NCBI GenBank assembly: GCA_041747755.1
Contig: JBGTEN010000158.1
Location: 1-64,000 of the forward strand
DNA length: 64,000 nucleotides
From: Aurantibrevibacter sp041747755
GTDB taxonomy: Bacteria; Bacteroidota; Bacteroidia; Flavobacteriales; Flavobacteriaceae
Direction: 5' to 3'
Of this stretch, positions 1-8,060 are shown in pieces (the first letter of the stretch is position 1; the number at the start of each line of letters is the position of its first letter). The notes under the pieces are model-generated. The model worked only from the letters and a program-made list of their open reading frames with translations, was not told where the DNA came from and made no database searches. Position numbers and translations under genes: made by a program.

Positions 1-651
1 GGAATTTGCTCCGATTTCAACATGATTTCCAAGAACCACATTGCCTATTTGTGGAATTTTAACTAGACCTTTTACCGGATCCGGACGAAAACCAAAACCA
101 TCGGCTCCAATTGTTGCATTCGGATGTATAATACAATAAGCTCCCACATGACAACGCTCCCTTATTACAGCTCCGGACCAAATCACTGTATGTTGCCCAA
201 TTGTACATTCATCAAGAATAGTAACATTAGGGTATATGGTAACGTTTTCACCCAGAACCACATTTGGGCCGATATAACTTCCGGCTCCTATTTTTGAACC
301 AATACCAATCCTAACTGTTTTATCAATATTGGCAGTAGGATGGATTTTGCTTTCAAAAACAGGCGTACAAGGTGCAAAGAGAGCCAGTACTTGTGACATG
401 GCCAAATCAGCGTTTTTAACTTTAATAAAGGCACGACCTTCTCCCGGTTCAATGGAAATATCTTCATTTACAACAGCGGCGCAGGCTTTGGAACTTGCCC
501 ACTGTTTTTCATATTTTTTATTACCAATGAAAGAAATTTCCGTGCAGCTTGCCAGTTCTAACTGTTCGGGAGTAGAAATTCTTTGACCAGTATTACCGAT
601 GATTACGCCTTTTAAGACATCGTTTATTTCTTCGAGGGTGTATGTTTTCAT
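1..651 (-). CDS. lpxD: UDP-3-O-(3-hydroxymyristoyl)glucosamine N-acyltransferase LpxD, 3' end outside window
   Basis: LpxD adds the second hydroxyacyl chain to UDP-glucosamine in lipid A synthesis, in the cytoplasm. The frame is open from the ATG at 651 to the window edge and gives 217 residues, about two thirds of a usual LpxD. The N-terminal part (about 1-100) is the uridine-binding domain. From about residue 105 the protein becomes a left-handed beta helix of hexapeptide repeats (for example HPTANIDKTV, GSKIGAGSYIGPNVVLGENV, HPNATIGADGFGF, GNVVLGNHVEIGAN). The last of these is typical of LpxD rather than LpxA. The catalytic histidine region lies beyond the edge. The start fits the family (MKTYTLEEI). 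I am confident of the family. Confidence 0.9.
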   Translation of the reverse strand, partial: MKTYTLEEINDVLKGVIIGNTGQRISTPEQLELASCTEISFIGNKKYEKQWASSKACAAVVNEDISIEPGEGRAFIKVKNADLAMSQVLALFAPCTPVFESKIHPTANIDKTVRIGIGSKIGAGSYIGPNVVLGENVTIYPNVTILDECTIGQHTVIWSGAVIRERCHVGAYCIIHPNATIGADGFGFRPDPVKGLVKIPQIGNVVLGNHVEIGANS

Positions 652-781
652 AATTAACTTTCCGGTTTGTGGGAAAATGTGTCAAATAAACACTTTTTGA
701 ATTGATTTACCAATTTAACTTTGTGATAACGGATTCCCATACCTCTATATGGTTAATTAAAAAGGCTTGTTTCGGCTTTTA

Positions 782-1141
782 TTACAGTATATCTAACTGT
801 TTTCTAGTGAATTCACCAACTGTGTTGCCGGTATTTAAGGTAGTCTTTGGTTCAAATAGCATTACTGCAACTTCTTCCAGGGCAACGGGTCTATGTTCCG
901 TTCCTTTGGGTACAATAATAAATTCATTGGGTTGTATTTCTACAGTTCTATCCCGGAATTCAATGCTTAAAATGCCACTAATTACATAAAACAACTCATC
1001 TTCATCATCATGTTTGTGCCAAACAAACTCACCCTTAAGCTTCACTAATTTTACATGTTGTCCATTAAGTTCTCCAACAATTTTTGGATGCCAATATTCA
1101 TTGAATAAGGATAATTTTTCGGCAATATTTACCTTTTCCAT
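782..1141 (-). CDS. Small single-domain cupin protein
   Basis: This is a 119-residue protein made of one cupin barrel. Cupin motif 1 is visible at about residues 40-55 (H42, H44, E47/E49 and G56), and motif 2 at about 71-85 (PNEFIIVPKGTEHRP, with H83). These residues form a mononuclear metal site in the family. Such small cupins are often sensors, isomerase-like enzymes or binding proteins, and nothing in the sequence fixes the substrate. No signal peptide is present, so it is cytoplasmic. It lies about 130 bases from the start of lpxD on the same strand, but the gap makes a common operon uncertain. Confidence 0.8.
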   Translation of the reverse strand: MEKVNIAEKLSLFNEYWHPKIVGELNGQHVKLVKLKGEFVWHKHDDEDELFYVISGILSIEFRDRTVEIQPNEFIIVPKGTEHRPVALEEVAVMLFEPKTTLNTGNTVGEFTRKQLDIL

Positions 1142-1180
1142 GATTTATCTGAATTATGGATTAAAAAATACATTTTTAAA

Positions 1181-1444
1181 CTATTCGGATCTTAATTTCA
1201 TATACTTAATAAGGCTGTACAGAGAAACTAGGGACCAGCAGCCTTCCAGAATTATAAATGGCCAAAAGGCTAATAGGACAGACGCATAGCAAGCTAATCC
1301 TGCGCCAACAAGATTTAGTATCAGGTAGGTTAAACTTTCTTTCTTTAAAAAATTTCTTAGGTTTAAGAAGAACGCAATGAGAAGAATAGCAACGCCAATA
1401 AACCCAATCCAATCAGTTGTGGTCATTTTATAAATAGAACTCAT
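1181..1444 (-). CDS. Small membrane protein, CBU_0592-like
   Basis: This is an 87-residue protein with an N-terminal hydrophobic stretch (about 10-27) and two further segments (about 37-52 and 55-78), so two or three membrane helices. It resembles the small CBU_0592-like permease-type membrane proteins found next to many unrelated genes, and no function is assigned to that group. Two in-frame ATGs lie near the start (1444 and 1426); the second gives MTTTDWIGFIG and would also be a plausible start. It ends about 40 bases before the cupin gene, so the two may be co-transcribed. I do not recognise a specific role. Confidence 0.65.
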   Translation of the reverse strand: MSSIYKMTTTDWIGFIGVAILLIAFFLNLRNFLKKESLTYLILNLVGAGLACYASVLLAFWPFIILEGCWSLVSLYSLIKYMKLRSE

Positions 1445-1519
1445 TTATAGGTAAAATGCAGGAAGCAGGTTATCTACCTACATCCTACACTTAAATTCTA
1501 AGCCAAATGAATGGCTCCC

Positions 1520-4234
1520 TTATTTTTTAAAATCTCCGGCATTTACAACCGTCCATTTGTCAAGAGGTAAAATATATTTTTTGATAACTTTGTTTATATC
1601 GTCAACAGTTAGGGTACTGATTTTTGTTTCAATTTCCTTGTGGAATGCCATAGTTCTATCATAAAAGGCATTATTATTAATTACGGTTAACAATTCGCCA
1701 TCTTGGGCTCTTGACACATTTCCTTCTTGTATCCAACCATTAACAGCATTTTTCAATTCTTCCTCTGTAATACCATCTTTAATAAATCTGGCTATTTCTT
1801 CTTCAAAGCCTAAGCGAACCTTGTCATAATTTGATGGAGCATATATGGCATAGATGTACATTTGGGAATTTTGATCTGTGTTATCAGAATCTGCCTGAAA
1901 ACCAGCTCCGGCTCCATAACTTATTCCATCTTTTTGTCGAAGACGGTCCTCGATTCTCGAGTTTAAAACACCACCACCTAAAATGGTTGCAGCTATTGTA
2001 AGCGCAGCATAATCTTCGCTATATTCACTAACTTTTATATTTAAACCCCCAAAAGTCATAGCATTTTGTTTGTCGGGTGTTATAATATCCTCAGTTATGC
2101 TTTTCGATTCTGAAAACGGACTAGCAATTTTTGAGTACGGATGTTTACTTTCAAAAGTGTTAAATTCTTTCTCCATGAAGTTTTTAAGCTCATCAGATTT
2201 TAAATTTCCTATGCCAACAATAATGGATTTTCCCAGTCCGTAAAAATCATTATAAAAAGCTTTAATATCGGCGATGGTTACTGCCTTTATAGCTGCCTCA
2301 AGTTCATCAATAGTCATTTTGTATAAAGGATGCCCTTTGGGATGAGGATTATTAATTTCGGATAATCTATTTGTAGCCAAAAACTGGGGCTCTGATTTAT
2401 TTACTTCAATAGCAGCTAATTCTTCTGTCTTTAGTTTCTCTAATTCTGATGCATCAAACGATGGATTTTTTAACATATCTGCCATTAATTGCATGGTAGC
2501 GATGAGATTTTCCTCAGTTGACACAACTGTGACATATACATTTCCATTTCTTGCTCCAATATAAATAGAGGATTTTAAGCGACTAAGTTCATCTTCTATT
2601 TGTTGTCTGGTCTTCGACGTGGTACCCTTATTTAATAGCTGGGCAGTAAAAGAAGGAATGACTCCCTTATTTGTTAATGTTTTTTCGTCTCCATTTCGTA
2701 TGCTGAAACTTATATTTACAGTATTGCCTCTATTGCTCTTTTCAATAAAACCGTAGGTAATACCATTGGTTAATTTACCTGAATTGATACGTTCCTGAAT
2801 TTTTTCGTAAGACACATCAAAGGCTTCACCTGAACCCATGTTTTCTTTACCCTTGTAACCGCTTGCTAGGGAATCTAAATTTTTAGTATGTGGAATCCCT
2901 ACACGCTCCGGAGTTTTAGTAGGAATAAATCGTCCTATAGTCCTGTTGGTTGGGATTAAGTATTTTGAGGCAACTTTATTCACTTGCTCTATTGTGGTAT
3001 TTTCTATGCGATCTCGGTTTATAAAACCCAATCGCCAGTCTCCCGCTCCGATATATTCGCTCATTGCCATTCCAAAACCTTCTGAATCTCTTGTGAGTTG
3101 ATCTATTTCTTTTAGGAGGTTGGCTTTGGCTCTATCAACTTCCTCCTGAGTTATTGGGGCATTTTTTAGATTATCTAAATTCTCTCTTAAGATGGTTTCA
3201 ACTTCGCTAGCGTTTTTATCAGAGGGAATATCAACTTGAATGTGAAGGAAACTTGGTTCTTTAGTAAAAGGGGAAAAGGACCACATAGAGGAGGCTTTTT
3301 GAGTTTCTACCAAAGCCTTATAGAGTCTCCCTGAGGGCTCATTAGTAAGAATGTTTTCTAAGATTCCCAAAGCCGCATAATCTTCATGAGAAGCTGCAGG
3401 TATGTGATATAGAGCACTTACCAATTGTAATTCCCCAACTCTGCTAACAGTAACAATCTTTTCACCGTCTTGAGGAGGTTCCTCGGTATAGGAGTCTCGT
3501 ATAGGGGTTGTTGGTTTTTTAATTTTTCCAAACTTTTGTTCTACCAGTGCAAGGGTTTTCTCTTCGTCAAACTTTCCAATAATCAAAAGGACGGCGTTAT
3601 CCGGTCTGTAGAATTTTTTATAGAACTCTTTTAAATTCTCAATAGGAACACGTTCTATATCGGAGCGGTTGCCAATAGTGGAATTTCCATAATTATGCCA
3701 TAGATATGCTGCATCAATAACTTTTTGTCTTAGAACTCTGGAAGGACTGTTTTCTCCCATTTCAAATTCATTGCGTACCACACTAAACTCGGATTCCAGA
3801 TCTTTTTGGGCAATAAAAGAATTTACCATGCGATCTGCCTCCAAATCTAAAGCCCAATTTAAATTGTCTTCTGTGGCATTGAAGGTCTCATAATAATTTG
3901 TTCGATCATAATAGGTGGTACCGTTTGGTCTTGCTCCCCGTGCACTCAATTCTTTTGGGATATCAGGATGATTTGTTGAACCTTTAAACAAAAGGTGCTC
4001 TAATAAGTGCGCCATTCCTTTCTCACCATAGCCTTCATGTCTTGAGCCCACCAGATAAGTAATGTTTACAGTTATGGTCTGAGCCGAATTGTCAGGGAAT
4101 AAGAGCACTTTTAGGCCATTGTCCATTTGGTGCTCTGTAATTCCTTCAACAGAGGCGGTTTGGGTGTGTTGCCCCAATAGTAGATTACTAACTACAAAGG
4201 CAATACAAAGTGATAATACAATTTTAATTTTCAT
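1520..4234 (-). CDS. Secreted M16 family zinc metallopeptidase (pitrilysin type, two tandem repeats)
   Basis: This 904-residue protein starts with a signal peptide (about 1-20). Two M16 units of roughly 450 residues follow. The first carries the inverted zinc motif HLLEH (H76, E79, H80), and the third ligand is expected in the NEFEMGEN segment about 75 residues later. The second half (from about residue 480) has the M16 fold pattern but no HxxEH motif, as is normal for the non-catalytic half of the clam-shell. It probably degrades peptides in the periplasm or at the cell surface. It stands alone and is divergent from lemA. The start is supported by the signal peptide. Confidence 0.9.
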   Translation of the reverse strand: MKIKIVLSLCIAFVVSNLLLGQHTQTASVEGITEHQMDNGLKVLLFPDNSAQTITVNITYLVGSRHEGYGEKGMAHLLEHLLFKGSTNHPDIPKELSARGARPNGTTYYDRTNYYETFNATEDNLNWALDLEADRMVNSFIAQKDLESEFSVVRNEFEMGENSPSRVLRQKVIDAAYLWHNYGNSTIGNRSDIERVPIENLKEFYKKFYRPDNAVLLIIGKFDEEKTLALVEQKFGKIKKPTTPIRDSYTEEPPQDGEKIVTVSRVGELQLVSALYHIPAASHEDYAALGILENILTNEPSGRLYKALVETQKASSMWSFSPFTKEPSFLHIQVDIPSDKNASEVETILRENLDNLKNAPITQEEVDRAKANLLKEIDQLTRDSEGFGMAMSEYIGAGDWRLGFINRDRIENTTIEQVNKVASKYLIPTNRTIGRFIPTKTPERVGIPHTKNLDSLASGYKGKENMGSGEAFDVSYEKIQERINSGKLTNGITYGFIEKSNRGNTVNISFSIRNGDEKTLTNKGVIPSFTAQLLNKGTTSKTRQQIEDELSRLKSSIYIGARNGNVYVTVVSTEENLIATMQLMADMLKNPSFDASELEKLKTEELAAIEVNKSEPQFLATNRLSEINNPHPKGHPLYKMTIDELEAAIKAVTIADIKAFYNDFYGLGKSIIVGIGNLKSDELKNFMEKEFNTFESKHPYSKIASPFSESKSITEDIITPDKQNAMTFGGLNIKVSEYSEDYAALTIAATILGGGVLNSRIEDRLRQKDGISYGAGAGFQADSDNTDQNSQMYIYAIYAPSNYDKVRLGFEEEIARFIKDGITEEELKNAVNGWIQEGNVSRAQDGELLTVINNNAFYDRTMAFHKEIETKISTLTVDDINKVIKKYILPLDKWTVVNAGDFKK

Positions 4235-4542
4235 TCTAACATTTTTTTGATTGATTGTTTCGAAAATACAAAATTCTGAGGATAAAGTAGTTTAACCGGA
4301 ATCTTAAATAAATTTTAATTATTAAGCATTAATCCTCTTAATTGGCGGGATTTAATTGATGCAGCGAAAGTAGCTAGGATAAATTTTTTGGAAGCCATCT
4401 TTTAAATAGCTTAAAATGAATATTTTAAAAAAACAGAATGCTTTAACAATACATTATTTATTCTTCTATCTCTTTTGTAGTATATTTGAATCGACTTGAA
4501 AATTACTTTTTTAGAAAGCTAACCAATTAAAAATATAGAATT
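4235..4542. other. Divergent intergenic region between the M16 peptidase and lemA
   Basis: This 308-base AT-rich gap separates two genes transcribed away from each other, so it should hold both promoters. The only clear signal I see is a TATATTTG element at 4481-4488 facing lemA. I see no open reading frame of note and no strong hairpin. Confidence 0.5.
4481..4488 (+). promoter_or_regulatory. Candidate -7 element of the lemA promoter
   Basis: TATATTTG matches the flavobacterial -7 consensus TAnnTTTG and lies 55 bases before the lemA start. No TTG sits at the usual 17-23 base distance upstream, so only half of the promoter pattern is met. Confidence 0.35.
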
Positions 4543-5103
4543 ATGGTTTTACTTGTTATCCTTGGAATTATTGCCGTTTTAGCCTTTATGGTTGCGGGAA
4601 TTTATAATACGCTTGTTCGTTTAAGAAATCATAGAGAAAACGCATTCGCAGATATTGATGTACAATTGAAACAGCGCCACGATCTTATTCCACAACTTTT
4701 AGGAGCGGTAAAGGGTTATATGGAGCATGAAAGAGGTACTTTAGAGGCTATTACAAATGCAAGAACCAGAGCGATTAGTGCAACCACAATAAACGATAAA
4801 ATAGAAGCAGAACAACAACTTTCTTCGGCCATTCAAGGTCTTAATATACAAGTTGAAGCGTATCCTGATTTGAAAGCCAATCAAAACTTTTTACAACTAC
4901 AGAATGAGATCTCAGATATTGAAAACAAACTAGCTGCGGTCCGCAGATTCTTTAATAGCGCTACCAAAGAGTTAAATATAGCAGTTCAAAAATTTCCAAA
5001 TAATTTCTTTGCCGGAATGTTCGGATTTAAAACAGAGCCTATGTTTGATTTGGGCGTGGTACAGAGAGATCAATTAGACAAGGCTCCGGAAATTAAATTT
5101 TAA
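4543..5103 (+). CDS. lemA: LemA family protein
   Basis: This 186-residue protein has one N-terminal membrane helix (about 1-24), followed by the LemA helical domain. That domain carries the typical VRLRNHRENAFADIDVQLKQRHDLIPQL-type segment (around 25-50) and a C-terminal FAGMFGFK stretch. LemA proteins sit in the membrane with the helical bundle outside. They occur again and again beside M48 proteases, as here: the HtpX-like gene begins 3 bases after the stop. The function is not settled; links to protease-dependent envelope quality control are an inference from the neighbourhood. Confidence 0.92.
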   Translation: MVLLVILGIIAVLAFMVAGIYNTLVRLRNHRENAFADIDVQLKQRHDLIPQLLGAVKGYMEHERGTLEAITNARTRAISATTINDKIEAEQQLSSAIQGLNIQVEAYPDLKANQNFLQLQNEISDIENKLAAVRRFFNSATKELNIAVQKFPNNFFAGMFGFKTEPMFDLGVVQRDQLDKAPEIKF

Positions 5104-5106
5104 GTA

Positions 5107-6045
5107 TTGAAATTTATTGGGTTACAACAGCAAATTGCAAGTAATAATAGAAGGTCTGTTTTATTATTATTGGGCTTCCCTTTGGTTGTTTTGGGTGCTG
5201 TGTATGCCTTTATATATTTTGTAAGCTTTGATGAATATGGAAATTCTGATTCTGCCCTCACATTAGATCGATTTCTTCAATTTGCACCTTTAGTTTGTGG
5301 TGCAATCTTAATTTGGTTTTTAATTGCCTATTTCACTCATACCCAAATGATAGCCTTGGCCACGGGGTCAAAAACCCTGGAACGGAAAACCAATATGAGG
5401 GTTTATAATCTGGTAGAGAACCTTTGTATGTCTGTAGGAATGCCCATGCCAAAGGTGGCCATTATTGAAAGTGAAGCGCTAAATGCCTATGCCAGCGGAA
5501 TAAAAGAAAAAGATTTTACCGTAACGCTTACCCGGGGTCTAATTGAAACATTGAACGATGACGAATTAGAGGGGGTTATAGCACATGAACTAATGCACAT
5601 TAGAAATAAGGACGTTCGGTTATTGGTCATCAGTATTGTCTTTGTAGGGATTTTTTCTTTTGTTTCTCAATTGGCTTTTAGAAATATTATTTATAGTGGG
5701 AGGCGAAGTGATAAGGACACGGGCAAGATTATTTTTCTTATACTTGTTATCTCAACTATTGCCTATTTTTTTACACTTCTTTTTCGCTTTTCTTTGAGTA
5801 GGAGCAGAGAGTATTTGGCTGATAGCGGTGCAGCCGAAATGACCAGGAAACCTTGGGCTCTTGCCTCAGCTCTAAAGAAAATAGCACCCAATCATCACGT
5901 AAAAGTAAAAAGTGAAGATGTACAGTATCTTTTTATTGAAAATACCCCTAAGGACAATACCGTAAATTTTTTAGGAGTTTTAGGCGGACTATTTGCTACC
6001 CACCCGCCCATAGACAAGCGAATTACTTTTTTAGAGCAGTTTTAA
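5107..6045 (+). CDS. HtpX-like M48 family membrane metalloprotease
   Basis: This 312-residue protein begins with TTG directly after the lemA stop, which suggests translational coupling. Two membrane helices (about 18-40 and 60-82) precede the protease domain. The zinc motif HELMH is at H160-E161-H164, and the third ligand is probably in SREYLADSGAAEMT (near residue 240). Two more hydrophobic stretches follow the catalytic motif. The order matches HtpX-type proteases that cut damaged membrane proteins. The pairing with lemA is conserved in many bacteria. No ATG lies in frame at a better position. Confidence 0.9.
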   Translation: MKFIGLQQQIASNNRRSVLLLLGFPLVVLGAVYAFIYFVSFDEYGNSDSALTLDRFLQFAPLVCGAILIWFLIAYFTHTQMIALATGSKTLERKTNMRVYNLVENLCMSVGMPMPKVAIIESEALNAYASGIKEKDFTVTLTRGLIETLNDDELEGVIAHELMHIRNKDVRLLVISIVFVGIFSFVSQLAFRNIIYSGRRSDKDTGKIIFLILVISTIAYFFTLLFRFSLSRSREYLADSGAAEMTRKPWALASALKKIAPNHHVKVKSEDVQYLFIENTPKDNTVNFLGVLGGLFATHPPIDKRITFLEQF

Positions 6046-6081
6046 TGAGTACTAGGTAGCGGTAGTTTAAAATTATTTTTT

Positions 6082-6384
6082 TTGGGAACAACAATTAAAT
6101 GTTATAAGTGTGGCACATATACCGTTGATTCGGACTATTGCAGTTCTTGCAATACCTTGATAAACCATGCTAAAAGAAGAGCATTAGAACGAAGCGTTGC
6201 CGAAAAACGAAGAACTGAAATACAAAAAGAGGAAGCTAAAGAAACAGATGCGTTTATAGAGAAGTACCGAAATCACAAGTATCTTATTGTACGTTTTTTT
6301 GCGGGAATAGTTTACTATGTCTGGGTGGTTGTAATGGCGATTGGAGCTTTTATTGCTTGGTTGGTTTCAATGATTGCAGCATGA
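6082..6384 (+). CDS. Small zinc-ribbon membrane protein of unknown function
   Basis: The 100-residue product begins with a double CxxC zinc ribbon (CYKCGTYTVDSDYCSSC, about residues 7-23). A charged, probably helical linker rich in R, K and E follows, and then a hydrophobic C-terminus (about 70-99) with one or two membrane helices. The start is a TTG at 6082; no in-frame ATG is near, so the start is the weakest point. It follows the HtpX-like gene by 36 bases and overlaps the next gene by 4, so it belongs to the lemA operon. I do not know a function. Confidence 0.6.
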   Translation: MGTTIKCYKCGTYTVDSDYCSSCNTLINHAKRRALERSVAEKRRTEIQKEEAKETDAFIEKYRNHKYLIVRFFAGIVYYVWVVVMAIGAFIAWLVSMIAA

Positions 6385-6737
6385 GAACATTGGTGAACCC
6401 TATTTTCCTCGGTTACTTTGTTTTGGCCTCTGCAGTCTATATGGCCGGTTGGATGCAAATAAGTTTACCCAACTGGATTTCTTTTTATCTCAACGATTTT
6501 TTATGTATGCCTCTTGTTTTTACCTGTATTTTGGCGGTTATAAGACACTTTAAGGCAGACCCGAACTATCAGCTTCCCGTTTTTTCAATACTATCTTTAA
6601 CTAGTTATTACATCTGGTTTTTTGAAATATATTTACCAAAGCACAACCTAAGATATACAGCAGATTTGCTAGATGCCTTGCTCTACTGCATAGGTTCATT
6701 TCTTTTCTACATAGCGCAAAAGCGACAAATAATATAA
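6381..6737 (+). CDS. Small integral membrane protein of unknown function
   Basis: I place the start at the ATG at 6381, which overlaps the preceding TGA as ATGA; a longer TTG start at 6357 would read into the neighbour. The 118-residue product is hydrophobic throughout, with about four membrane helices. It ends in a short basic tail (AQKRQII). Similar short flavobacterial proteins carry the label magnesium citrate secondary transporter in some databases as I recall, but the sequence is far too short for a CitMHS carrier and I would not use that name. It is the last gene of the lemA operon. Confidence 0.6.
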   Translation: MRTLVNPIFLGYFVLASAVYMAGWMQISLPNWISFYLNDFLCMPLVFTCILAVIRHFKADPNYQLPVFSILSLTSYYIWFFEIYLPKHNLRYTADLLDALLYCIGSFLFYIAQKRQII

Positions 6738-6786
6738 AGTGTGCCCCCTTATTCAAAAAAAGCGGTAACAAAAGTGGGTCTTGCTT

Positions 6787-7875
6787 TTAAATCTTTATTT
6801 CACAGTTTTGAGCGACTGACTTATAAATAGCTTCTACAACTCGTATGTCTCTTAGTCCCTCTTCTCCGGTAACCAGCAGGGGAGAATTATTTAGAATGGC
6901 CAAAGCATCGTCATCCATTTGCTTGGCTTGCTGATTTTCCAATGGGAAATTGATTATTGTTCCGTTAGACATACTACCATTATTGCCACCATAGGAAGAA
7001 TGAGGCTCCATTTTTAACCATCCTTTTTCATAATTTACCTGCAGGTGATTCATCTGAATTCCAAAACTGGTTTGGCAAGAGGCTCTTGCTCCACTTGGAA
7101 ATTCAAGTTGAAACATCATGGTTTCTTCTACTTCGTGATATATTTCTGGTCGAGTTGTAGAGGCTTGTGCGACCACAGAAATGGGCTCTTCACCCGCTGC
7201 TAATCGTGCTCCTTGGAGCGCATAAACGCCCATATCACCCATAACACCGCCTCCAAGTGCCTTGTTTTGTTTCCAATGGGTAGATCTGCCATCAAAATAG
7301 CCGGCCGCTGAAGTAATCATTTTTACTTTTCCGAAAGGTTTTTCCTTAGCCACATTCATATAGGCTTGAATGTTTGGATCGTGCTGACAGCGATAACCAA
7401 TAGCTAATTTTACCTTATTATCGGCACAGGCTTTAATCATTGCCTCACAATCTGCAACGGAAGGTGCCATGGGTTTTTCACACCAGACATGTTTACCTGC
7501 TTTAGCCGCTCTGATGGTATATTCTGCATGCATTGATGGAGGTAGTACAACATAGACAACATCAAAATCAGGATTGTTGGCAATTTTGTCAAAATTGGAA
7601 TAATTATATACATTCTTTTCTTTTATACCATACTTTTCTTGCCATACCGGAATCTTTTCCGGGCTGCCTGTTACAATCCCTCGTAACTCGCAGTGTTCGG
7701 TCAATTGCAAAGCCGGAGCCAACAAATCTGTACTGTAATACCCTAGACCAACAAGAGCGATTCCTAATTTAGCCTTTTGTGGCCTATTGGAAGATAGCAC
7801 AATTTGCGGAGCTATAGAAGTGGCGGCGGCTAGTATTCCCATTTTTTGGATAAAGGTTCTTCTTTGTTTTTCCAT
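6787..7875 (-). CDS. Exported Gfo/Idh/MocA family oxidoreductase
   Basis: This 362-residue NAD(P)-dependent sugar-type dehydrogenase starts with RRTFIQK plus a hydrophobic stretch (residues 5-28), a Tat-like export signal. The Rossmann motif is at about 40-46 (ALVGLGYYS). The conserved EKP catalytic motif is at 133-135 (CEKPMAPS). The C-terminal alpha/beta domain carries GGGVMGDMGVYALQGARLAAGEEP, which is typical of glucose-fructose-oxidoreductase-like members. Export with bound cofactor would fit Tat transport. It is a clear paralogue of the gene at 46593-47735. The substrate cannot be read from the sequence. Confidence 0.87.
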   Translation of the reverse strand: MEKQRRTFIQKMGILAAATSIAPQIVLSSNRPQKAKLGIALVGLGYYSTDLLAPALQLTEHCELRGIVTGSPEKIPVWQEKYGIKEKNVYNYSNFDKIANNPDFDVVYVVLPPSMHAEYTIRAAKAGKHVWCEKPMAPSVADCEAMIKACADNKVKLAIGYRCQHDPNIQAYMNVAKEKPFGKVKMITSAAGYFDGRSTHWKQNKALGGGVMGDMGVYALQGARLAAGEEPISVVAQASTTRPEIYHEVEETMMFQLEFPSGARASCQTSFGIQMNHLQVNYEKGWLKMEPHSSYGGNNGSMSNGTIINFPLENQQAKQMDDDALAILNNSPLLVTGEEGLRDIRVVEAIYKSVAQNCEIKI

Positions 7876-8060
7876 TATTAAAAATTTAAAAATATTTTAT
7901 TGTAGTAACACAGTTTTTAAAAACAATCCTTTTTGTGGAATTACTTTTTCTAAGTTTCATTTTCTAAAAATAGTAAAATTTAAACTTATAATTAGGATAA
8001 CTCCAATATGCTACTCTTTTGATGCCTAAAACGTTAAACTAAAATACCCGAGGGCTGTAG

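Noticed and set aside
6381..6737. Magnesium citrate secondary transporter label for the small membrane protein
   Set aside because: 118 residues and about four helices cannot form a CitMHS carrier.
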